A DNA stretch of 64,000 bases, taken from the NCBI GenBank assembly GCA_024305405.1, contig JAKNDB010000079.1:981001-1045000 (forward strand). Reading direction: 5' to 3'. The stretch is from Dirofilaria immitis. Lineage: Eukaryota > Nematoda > Chromadorea > Rhabditida > Onchocercidae. Positions 12,681 through 25,000 of this stretch are shown here, one piece after another. Under the pieces are notes generated by a model. It had not been told where the DNA came from and made no database searches. It saw only the letters and a list, made by a program, of their open reading frames with translations. The position numbers and the translations under genes were made by a program. Every line of letters starts with the position of its first letter. Position 1 is the first letter of the stretch.

Positions 12681-15600
12681 AAATCAAAAACTTATGGAGA
12701 AAAGCGGAAAAAGAATTTTAAAAATCGAATAATCGAAATTATTAATTAAATAATTGAAATTGGAAAGTATTAAAATACCTCGAATATGCGTATTTAGAGA
12801 GAGATGCGTATTTATTTTTTTATGCTTCATATTCGAATTTATTTATGTTTGATAAATAATGAAACAAATATAAATAACGATATATTAACTCAAATTATCT
12901 TTTAAATTTTTTTCCCAAATTATCTTTTAAATTTTTTCTGTCCCTTTTCTGGTTATAATTAGATTAATTAAGCAATTTTCTGTTATTCCATAAAAATAAA
13001 ATATGCATAATTTGAATATAAAAATAATATTTGAATAATTAAAAATTTGGATAATCAAAAGCTTTAAACTTTACTTATTTAAATTTTATTTGAGCAAACG
13101 AAAACTTCCATTTCGATTTTTTCTTTTTCCCATTCTCTCTCTCTCATTAATGATTAGATTAATTAATTAACTTATAAAAAAAAAGGAAAATACAAAATTT
13201 GTTTGTGCTATAAGAAAGAAACAGTGAAAAAAATCTATGTATGTATATATTGAATTGAAAAAGACGGTAAACATCTAAAATTATATATCTGCCCGTGATT
13301 GTCCAGATGCTGAAATTATTAATTTGAATTGAATATAAATTGCTAAATATCAATTTACTTAATATATGAAATCATTAATATAGTAGAAATATTGTACCAT
13401 AAAAGCAAAAATCAAAACAAAAAGAAAAAAATCTGATTGATGTAGAACAATAATGATATATTTAAAAAATAATAGTTGTAACTAACCATCGATCACTGAT
13501 AAACATAACGGAATATGTCAAACGTATCGCACAAATGATTACCGTAATATCGTTTCACGCAAATAATTACTGTATACTATTTTCGTTGTTTTCTAATTTG
13601 TTTTTATGTTGTCATTTTTATGATTTTAATAAATATTTAAAAAACACTACTCTTTCTAAACATTTATCTAAACATTGATACACATTAATCTACCGCACTT
13701 TCACAAATACATTTGAAACTTACGATCTGGTCGCCACATACTCCTTGACCAATCAAAGCTTAAACAGTGATATAATTAAAATTGAAATCAAAAAATCATT
13801 TAATTAAAATATCAACAAAGATTACTTAAAATCAAACAGTTTTATAATTCGAATCAGATAAATTACGTAGCATATCTATACTTCCAATTTTTTTATTATG
13901 TCATTGCACTCCTTAAATACATTCCAATTAATTCATTATTTAGTCCATTAGTAATTCATTTCATTCAGTCAATTATCATTCAAAAAGTGAAAACAAATGT
14001 AAAAGCTATTAATCTTATAATAACGACAATAAATTATTTCAATCAATTATCAAGGAACAAATCCAAAATGATGATATGTACTGTATTTACTTTGCGATAC
14101 GGTATACAGTGGCGTAATACTATATGCCACAATTAATTACGGTATACCATTATCTATCTATTTTTAAGTCCAATATATAACACAATGCATACTGTGCTTG
14201 TTTATAAATACGATATACAAACACAAATTACCGTAATATTTAATTCCGTCAATAAAATTTAGAAATTAGCAATGTTAAAAAGTGCAAAGAGAAATGCAGA
14301 CATTATAAACTAATATCTATCTAATTGTGCAGTAATATTTGACATGCAAAAGCGCTTTTGTATCTTTTTCTTTTTTTCTCTCTCTCTCTCTCTCTATCTC
14401 TCTCTAAAATGACATGCTTTTCATTTTGTCATATTTGATAATTAAAAAGAAATGAAATAATAATGAAAGAAAGAATAAGAATGAAAATTATTCATACAAG
14501 CATATATATGTACAATAGAAATAAATGAAATTGTTGCTTAAAAAAATAAACATTTTATTTCATTTTTACATTATTTTATTTATATTTTTAATTTATCTTC
14601 ATTTCACAGATATTAAGTTATTTAGTATTTAATTATTTTTTCTGAACTATCATCCTTCACAACAAATATAATGCAATCAAAATTATTTAAATCATAAAAT
14701 ATTTTTATATTCTATTATAATAACCTTAAAATATTTAATATTCAATTAATCAAGTACGATTCAAGATAATTAACTAATGATTTATATAAATCATAAACTA
14801 TTTCATTCTTCATGATTCATAATAAATTTACAAAAATATTTTATGTTTTCATTCATCCTTATTTGTACAAAACATTAATTGACAATGGTAAATTTATACA
14901 TAAAGTATGATTAATAATTTCTACTAATAAATTTTAATTTATATTTCAATTAATTTCAAGTTTCAATCCCAATTCATTTAGCTCCTCAATTCAATAGCTA
15001 AACAATCAAAAATACAGCCGAAAAACTAATTTTTAAACAAAATGATATGAATAATGGAATTATGACAAAAAGGATGAAACAATTCCAACAAATTATAACT
15101 TAATGAATTGGAATTAAAACTAAGCGAAATTAAATTATTTTAAGAAAAAAGAAATAAATTGCAATACAATTTAATGTCACTTTTAACAAAAACTAAAAGA
15201 TAATTTAAATCAGCATTGTATAATATGCAAAATTTTATCAAAATTTTAAAATTTAATATTTGGTCATATAGCTTTATCATTTTTGATCATAGAGTAGCTT
15301 CATCATTTAAACTAACTCTATCATCTAATAAGATAATGATCGAAAAAACATACTATCATTTTAAATAGGCTTAAATTTGTAACAATCAAATATATCGCTG
15401 TCTGTTCAAGAACAAGAAAGAAACAAAATAAGAAAGATCACTTGCACATCACATTTTCAAAAATTGTGTTTGAAAGGAAAACTAAAAGAAGTATTTAAGA
15501 AAAAAAAAAAAAACCTAATTAATGGGGATGAATATGAAATATAGGAAAAAATATTTTTGCTATATTTCATATATATATATTGAATATTATATTTGAATTA

Positions 15601-16084
15601 ACAAAAAAAAACAATATATATAGATATTCATTGCAAAAATGAAGGCAAAACAAAAAATATTATTCAAACTGGAACTTATTTTCTTCAATTACTACTTAGT
15701 TACTGGCATTTTTTTAATTTCTTATTTGATTAGAAAAAATTATCTTATCATCTATACGATAAAAATCTGTTGCTCAGAATTCAATGAAATCAATCAATGA
15801 TTCATATCCCGCATCATTACAAATATGTTATGCATATTTTATCAAATAGAATTTACATCATAAATTCATAATTTTTTTAATTTTCTTTTTCCAATTTTTA
15901 TTATCATAGTTATGTTTTTGGCTTTTTTCCTTCCTTTCCGAGATTTTCGCTTAACTTTTCTGCAACTTCGTCATCTGAGAAAGAGTGTCATATTTCGTCC
16001 AATGAAAAAATCATTTGAAAAAATATTAAGCAAAAAAAAAAGTGAAATAAGTTTTAAAAAAACAGTTCAAAAAAAACAAAAATT

Positions 16085-19000
16085 TTAAGCATAATTGTTG
16101 GCCAAATTGCTACTGTGGCGAAGTGATGGTTGAATCATCATTTGCATCAAATTTACACCACCTGTCGGTACTCCTTCCATATTTTCTGCAACATTTCTAT
16201 AAACGATTAAAAATTTTGAATTAAAAAAAATCAGCTGCACTTTTTGATCAAATATTCACCAGTCCCGGAATTTCCGGAACAATATAATTCACGAAAAGAA
16301 GGAAGGATGGAAAATCTATTTTTATCCATTTTACCTAATTCATTCTTATTTTATATGGAATTCATTTTCTCATTTGGTGATGAAATAGAAGAATAGAGAA
16401 GGAAATCATTTGTAATACGATATTCAACAGTAAGCAACAGGCAGGCATATACAGTAGACTAAATTACTAATTTATCTTCCTAATAAATTTTAAATTATTA
16501 AAATTCAATAAAATCTTAAATTTTTGCAAAATTTATAGATGTTATTCTGTACTTCTGATCAAAAAGAAGCAAAAATATCCATAAATTTAACTTTTTTCCT
16601 TTTCCTTTCTTTTTTCTACATCATTCACTTTATTGCAGCATGCGCTTCTTATAGTATATAAATTGCAATGTATGCCTTTTACAGTATTTAAAACTTACTG
16701 TGATATACGTTTCTCCCTATGCAAAACTTATTTCAATGTACATTTCTTACAGTATGCGAAACTATTTCGAAATTTTTCAAATTCAAAAATATTCAATACT
16801 ACAGTACGAGCACTATATGATTCTTGAAATATAATAGAATTTTGCTATGCGTTAAATGATATTGCATACTGTAATAGAGAATTTAAAATACAAATTGTAT
16901 ATTTTGTAAACAAATCGCAGAAAGTGAAAAATAAAATGAATAATATTTGAACGAAAGCGATAACAAAAATTTGTTAGTATTGAAAGGATAGAAAAGTTAA
17001 TTTGGAAGGTATAAATTTGCATAAGAAAATATAAATTTCAAACGATATAGATATGCAACATTTCCATTAAAATATCAGTGACGTTAAGTAAACAAAAAAG
17101 ATACAAATGACAATTAATATGAAATTCAAAAAAAAACAAAAACAAAAAATTTTTAAACAAAACATTAAGGTAAATGAAAGTTAGATGTGAAAATAATACA
17201 AAAAGAAAATTTTAAGAAAATAAATTTTTATTTTTAAATCTTAATTTTCTAACAGTAATAACAAAAAAATCAAATCGTTATTTTTAAACTAAAATTTCTT
17301 TTATGCTTGACGGTAGTAGTGATAAATAGTGATAATAAAAGAGGAAGGTGAGAAGAAGAAGGAGAAGAAAATGTCATAATTGTGTGCATTCAGATAGAAG
17401 AAAAAAAAGAAAAATATCACAAATTGTCCAATAAATTTTTATTCTCTCTTTTTCTTTTTCTGCAAATAATAATTTAAAAAAAAATAATATAAAAAGATTC
17501 AAATTATATGGAAGGATAGGTAAAGAATTATTAATTGCAAACAAAGGAAAAGTTAGTTATTTAAATAAAATGATAGTTATTAAAATAGAATGTGAAAAGT
17601 TGTTTGATTAGAAAAACAAAACAAAAGAAACAAACAAACAAACAAACAAAAAGAATACAACAACAATTATAAAAATATCATATTTAAAAATAATTTTTGT
17701 TTTAGTATTTCCAAATATGTTATTTGTGATAGTTTCATGGAAAAGCAAAAAATTCATGCTATCATAACTAATGTTAAGCCATGCTGAATTAGTTTAAAAT
17801 TTCTTTTCCTTTTAGGTAAATCGTCAAACTTATTTATTTAAAATAATAACATTATAAAATAAATAAGCCTGATAAAAAGAAACGGAATTTTAAATATAAT
17901 ATGATAAGAAACTTTCCTTATTTAGCAATCATAAATTTTCTCGTTTTAGTTTTCAAAATTTTGATTTATCATCATATCATATGATGATTTAGTAAATCTA
18001 TTATATATTTTAGAATTTAATGATAGAATTAAAATTTAACTAAAGAGTCATACAAAAATATAAGAGTTGAAACATATATTAAATTTTTTTGTTTGAAAAA
18101 ATTTTTAATTAAAAAATCAAAAATTATACTCATCCATTCTAATATAAAATAACATATATATATATTACATATTAGTAATAACTTTATCAGTTTTCTTTGC
18201 TGATTATTAGTTACAAAATGATAAGTCTACTTTTGTACACGTCATACCACATACCGCCAACAAATCCAGCTTTCCATCTTCTTGTTGTATCCATCGGTTT
18301 ACCACGTGGCGATCCACGTCGTACCGATGTTTGCATCAAACATAAACTAAAATTTTTGATTTTTTCTAATAAAAATATTGCAAAAAGAAAGTGGAAATAT
18401 CAAAATAATAAATAAATATCATGCATTTATTAAACGTAATGTATTTATAATTAAACAATCAAATATAAAATTTATTTTAAAATACCTTTTTTATTCCATT
18501 ATTTAATTAATTATCAGATCGATAGTAATTTAAATAATTTTATATATTATATATAGACTGAATAAATAAAAAGAACTAAACATTTAAAAATTTTTTATTG
18601 CTCTAGTAAAATAAAATGAATGTTATGATAGTTAGTAATATTAAACAACTAATAAATTTTTTATTGTCTCAGATGAATGCAGTGATATGTGATGTTTAAT
18701 AGCGTTAAAAATTTTTAAAAATTTGTTAGTATTTTAGAAAAATGAAAGAATGTTGCAATTAGTTATGGAATGTTAAATAAATAACTAGGTTTTTATTATT
18801 TTATATAATACGCAAACTATGCCATTTTATAATAGTAAATGGGCAAAATATTTTTAATATGTTTTTTCTAATATTTTTTAATGTTTTTGAAAACATTTTT
18901 TCATATATTATTAAATAAAATGATAGAGAATAATATCTTAGGCCTATGATTAATTGAAAAATTTTGAGCTAAAGACGACTAGTTATCGACAGTTTAATAA

Positions 19001-22000
19001 AATTTTACACAAATTTTATTATTCAATCATCTCAGCAATTATTTGCTTGTCATGTTTTAATCATGTTTTTATCATGATGCATTAAAATATCTAAATCAAT
19101 AAGTTACGTTTTATTTATTTGACTATTTATCTAAGCAAATAAAATTACAGCTTATTTACTACCAATATTAAATTTTACCCGATTGTCATCAATAGGCAAA
19201 GTAAGGCACACATAACGAATACAATCATTGCCCAATCCGGTATATGATTTCGAGAACGTGGTAATGAATATATTTCATCAGCTTGTGAAAGTATTGCATC
19301 AAATCGATCTAATAAATTTTCCGTTACCTGTAAATTAATTTAATAATTAAAATTCTTTTTTAAATTTCATATTTCGAAATATATGTATATGTAATATTTT
19401 TCAGCAAATTAATGGAAAATTCGTTTAAACATATAATCAGTTTTATAATAATGAAATTTTCATTTATTTTATAAGAAAATTATCCGTTAAGATAGAAATA
19501 TTTTATAACTATAAATATGACGAAAGAATCAATGAATTTTCGCATAGCAATATCGCTATGTAATATCGCTCAGACAAATGAATCATTTATGTAAATCTTG
19601 CTACAAAAGATCTTTGTTCTGTTATCTTTCGATCGCTTTGTTAGTAGATCTGCTAATAAAGCTTAGTCAATCGATCCTAAGATATTGGCTAATAGCGTTT
19701 AATAAAATAGAGAATCGGAGGTGTAATCCATCTGATAAATCGAAAGTGTTAATATTCCCGTACCTGGATATGGAGATAAGTGATCGTCGCGAGAATTTAA
19801 CTCGGAAACATTTATGGTGTATTATTTAAAATATTAAAATTTATCTTAACAATTATTTGGTAATATTGTAATGATTAAATCTTATATGAAAGTATTATCT
19901 TATTTTATATCTTTGTTTGATAATCAGTCTTTCGTATAATTAACAATATTGTTTTAAATCATCCATCGCCCACTATCATGACCGATAATATAAGATAATA
20001 TTTTCATATAAGGTTTTAATACATCATTCATATAAAAGATGTTTCTCAAGTCACAAATTAATAGTACTCCCAAAATCAAGTCTATCAATTTCCAACATCG
20101 ATCATCCTCAGATAATTTCTCCCATATCAAAAAGAAATTCAAACTGTCGATTGTATTATCGACTATTCACGAATTGTTTTATGTATCATAGTTGCAGAGA
20201 ATAAAATCCATAATAATCAATTATTATTTTATCATCAATTATTACTATTTTAATACTCATTTTTTTCAATCCCTTATTTTCATTTCATCTTTTTTCTTCC
20301 TTTTTTTGTAGACGTAAAATAGAAAAAAATCAAATTTGTTAAAATAAAACATGCCATAAAATATTTTAAACAAAAAATAAAATTAAATATTGATTTCTTT
20401 CTAAATTTCTTTTTCATTTTTGTTCTTAATCTTTCAAAAAAATTATTTTTTTTGAAATTAATTTTTTCATAAAAATTTTTATCTTTTTCAAATTGTTGGA
20501 AATATCATAGAATTTAAAAAGCAAACAACAGCGAAAAAAACATACAACTTTTAAGGAATAACCATTTTCAAAATTTGCATTTTCTGTTTCAACAATTTGT
20601 TCTAATGGATCCAATAATGTTGATTGATTGCAAAGCTATCAATCGATGAAAATGAATGAAATGCATCAATTCTTTCTTGTACCAGCGAACCATACGATGC
20701 AAAAATATACTATAAAAAAATTAAAAACCAATATGAATAGCATTATTCATAAAATATAAAATTTTTCTTTTTATTCGAATTTTCATTTTACGAATTGCTT
20801 ATATTTTGTAGAAAAAAGTCTTTTTTATAATATATGTTTAATCTTAAATAGATTAATTTTACCGGAAACTCACCGGTGTTGGTTGTATTGTTCTGGATGT
20901 AAAATACGATAATGTATTCCTACGCATAAGCTATAAAAATAAAAATAATTTAAATTTTAATAAATATTCATTCAGATAATATTTTGAAAGGTATAATTTT
21001 GAAGTACTTAAAAATATTAAAAAAATAAAAATGGGAAGAGAGTGATGAAAGATTTTTGTATACTCATTTAATTTATTTAAATAATAATATTTTGAAAGAT
21101 TTAATTTTAGAAAATTTATCAAATGTTAAAGTAAAGATAAATAGATAGACATATATTTATCTAATTAATTTAAAAAATAATATTTTAAAATAATTTTTAC
21201 AAATTTAGAAAATTTATAAAATTTAAACATGAAAAGAAATTATTCACCTGATTTGGCCTTTTAAGTAAGATAAAAAATAAAATATCTTCATCACAATCAC
21301 CTATCAACCAACGTTCACGTAATAGACGTGCAAAATTTTTGCCATAATTTATTATAAATTCCCTCAAAAGATTTTTTTTTCAATGTTTCTGAAAAATTTA
21401 CATTTATAAAAGCAAAAGCAAAAAAATGTGAATAAAATGAAAAAATTAAGTAAATTCTTCTAAGTTTTTTTGTTTTGTTAAAAAGTTGTTTCGTAGGAAT
21501 TCTTTACTTAATTGAAAATTATTTTTGGACTACAATTCTCCAATTTATTTTATAAAAATTTCATTATTTTTTTCCTAATTTTTTGAAGCAATTTCATCCA
21601 TTTGTTACTATTATCATTAATTCAATGCTCGTATCATTCAATATGGATGAGGAAGCGAAAAAAGAATAAAATAAATTATCACCTAAATTCAGAAAGTTAA
21701 AAAGAAAATGAATCAATTCAAAAATTTTTATTATTAATTTCTCGAACTGAATGTATTCAAATATTAGGTATTGCATTATTTAACGGTAATTATTAACTAT
21801 GAAATAATTAGGAAATTATTAGCAAATATTTCTGAAATGATTCAAAAATTTAGGATATATTGAAATAAATAAAAAAACTTTTATTACCTTGTTGCATCCA
21901 TTAATGCGTAATTTTTTTATAATTTAGTAAAGTTTTATTCGCCGGACAAAATTCACGACTGTAAATAAATTAATTTTGAAAAAGAAAATCAATAATGATA

Positions 22001-25000
22001 TTTTTTAAAGTTTGTTCAAAAGATAAATCATTTAAAAAATCATTTAAAATATTTTAAAAGTTTAAACGATTATTTGATCGTGTAACTTAGTACGAAAAAA
22101 GATCAATTACATAAAAACATTTTAGAAAAAAGTAGTTCCAAATATTAAACATAATTTTTTTAACGAACTTTCCATAGTTTTTTATATTTGCTGTAAAATA
22201 TTATCAAATATTATTATCACAGGTTCAAGCTAAATTGCTGTTTCTAAATATTATTTTAAATGTTTTTAAAATATATTTTGAAACTGTTTTTTTCAAATAT
22301 TTAAATTATTATTTTACACATAACCTAATTAAACATTTTTTCAAAATTATTTCCACAAATATTACTCCAAATTATCAGCATGATAAGCAAAATCATTTTA
22401 ATCTCATTAATGATATAAATCAGCAGGTAGCAACAACGAATATGAAAAATGAATATTCCAAAATAGTTATTGTAAAATTGAGAATTATTTCAAATTGACT
22501 AACCTGTAGAGGTTTGAAACACCTGATTCAACTGGATACATTCGCCTTAAAAATGCGAAGCCAAATCGAAACCAACATGGCTTTACCTGAAAATAATTTA
22601 AATCCTTTTATAATCTATTATATTATTTATTAAGTATTTCAATTCTTCCGAATAAAATATATATATATTCCAAAACATGCAAGTTTATTGAAATTAATGT
22701 ATGAATTCAAATGGTATGACAGTAATGAATTTAATAATCGACCAGTTATAAGTAATAATTTAATTAAAGAAATAAAGGAAAAACTTAACAATCATTCTAT
22801 TTAAATATGATGAATAAATTATGAAACGATAATAGAGATTTCCCAAGTTGTAATTTATTGAAATTATTCGTTATTTATTTAATATGATTTAAGCAATAAA
22901 AGTAAATATATAATTAAATTCGAAATGAATTTAAAAATGTTATTACCTGATCAAATCGACAAATACAAGATTTATTTTTACGATTATATATTGTATCAAG
23001 TTTATTCTTGATAACTTCTACTGCAAGAAATAAAAATTTTATGGAAAATAAAAAGTGAAATTATTTAATTTGGCTATTTCAATTTATCAAAAATTATTCA
23101 AAAAGATATTTCAAAAAATTTTAAAACTTTTTTTAAATTTAATATTTCTAAATTTCATTAATAAGCTCACTTTCTGACATGCTAATTGCTTTATCAGGAT
23201 CACATACTTGAACACTTTTCTTCAAATTTACATCATCAATACCACAGTGAATAGTATCGGATAGCAACGGATAGGCACATGGCGTAATTGATAATAATCT
23301 TTCAGCACTATAATTAAGTTACATTATAGATAAAGGAAAAGAGCTTATCAGTATTGTAATTAAGAAAAAAAGACATTCATCAAAGAAAATCATAATTCTT
23401 CAGCATTTCTTTAGGAATTCTAATGAACATTATAGTCGAAATAATGTTTCGATTAAAAATAAAAACTTATCAGTATTACAAATAAAATCTCTTCATCGAA
23501 AAACGAATAAATTCCTAATTTTTTCTCGAAAATTTCGCAGCATTACGATTAAATTAAAATTATAATTTAAAGGAATTGGAAAAAGTTTTCAAAAAAAAAT
23601 AATTCTCCTACTTCGTTTTGTGAACTTTACAAGCACTAGTATAATATCTAATACTGTAATTTAAAAAGTTTATCATCATTAAAAATTTTTTTAAAAAAGA
23701 ACATTTATCGGAAAGAAATATTCCGCCAATTTTTTTTCGTAAAAGTTTTATAATTTGAATAATTTCTTTATTATTAATTTCTATTAAAATTTGCAAAAAA
23801 ATTAATTATTTAATAATATTCTGTAAATTTGACTATTATAGACGAAAAAAATAAAACTTATTTGCAACTTATCATTCGTTATTAATTCAATAATAATTTA
23901 CAGTAATACTGACATTTCTTATTTTCCTTTCTAATATTAAATTCAAATTTTCTTCTATTATTATAGCATAAATAGAATTAAATTAAATATTAACTATTAA
24001 AAGAGAAATTAATTTTGGAAATCTTTCTTATTTAGCAATTATAATTTCAAAATTTTTATTTTTAAAATTTCTTTTCAATTATTAATTATTCATTCGATTG
24101 CCAATTAATAATCATATTCCTATTACATAAAATGTTTAATTTAGAAAAGTTGAATTTAGTAAAAACATTTTTAAAAAGAAGAAATTTATAAAACTTAAAA
24201 ATAAAAAATTTTTCAGAAATGAAATATAAATTATGATAAATGAACATAATAAAATTTTTCAATTATAAGCAACAATTTTAAATAATATTAATGTAGAATG
24301 AAACTGTTTCATTCGTCTATCTTTCTTTTTTGTTTGTTTGAGTAGAATTTTTAATTAAAATTATTATCAGTAATGATAAGTAACAATGATAAATAAGTTT
24401 TTTTTTTAAATTTATATTTAAGAATAATTTTTCTATCATTGTTATATTTCCTTTTACTTATTTCATTAAAGAAATATGGCAAGAAGAATAATACTAAATA
24501 ATTTATTTTATTTATTAGAAATAGCTAAATGACTAAAATCTTTTATGCAACTATTTTCCATAAATTAATTATGACAAAATGATTAATTTATTTATATTGC
24601 AAAAGTAATAAACAGAAAAAAAAGAGATATCAATAGAAGTAAAAGAAAAAGGATTAATTAAATTTACGTCTAACTGACAACCATTAAAATATATTATTAC
24701 TAATTTCAAGTAAATAACATTGATTTCTCGATAAATTTCCTTGTTATTATTAGTTTCTAAAAAATATCACTATTATCGTTGATTTTAGGTAATCGTTTTT
24801 ATCACCAATTTTTCAGTACTTAGTGATATTTGATCAAACCTGTCACATATGAAATTGTTTTCAGCAAATTATTTGATAAAATATCTACATAGTATGACGT
24901 AACGTAAAATACAAAAATTAGTTGCGGGAATTTATAATAAAGTATTGATAATACAAGCAGTTGATCAACAGATCATTTTAATTATTTATCAATAAATATT

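Larger units (their letters stand above)
10372..16084. other. Intergenic region with degenerate repeats
   Basis: Between two convergent 3' ends (PLAC gene on plus, MOLO1 gene on minus). It holds a degenerate tandem repeat at about 11820-12415, a 56-bp direct duplication at 12567-12680, many TACTGTAATATT-like motifs between 11.8 and 14.3 kb, and a CT microsatellite at 14376-14404. One exon-like patch on the minus strand near 13722-13758 is noted separately. No supported gene. Confidence 0.5.

Noticed and set aside
18197..18415. Plus-strand 72-codon frame
   Set aside because: Antisense shadow of MOLO1 exon 10 (18346-18255).
19578..19829. Plus-strand 83-codon frame
   Set aside because: The region aligns in order with conserved 28S rRNA segments, so it is better explained as an rRNA-derived fragment.
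19954..20142. Minus-strand 62-codon frame in the same intron
   Set aside because: No splice links to the MOLO1 exons and it overlaps the foldback of the rRNA-like block.
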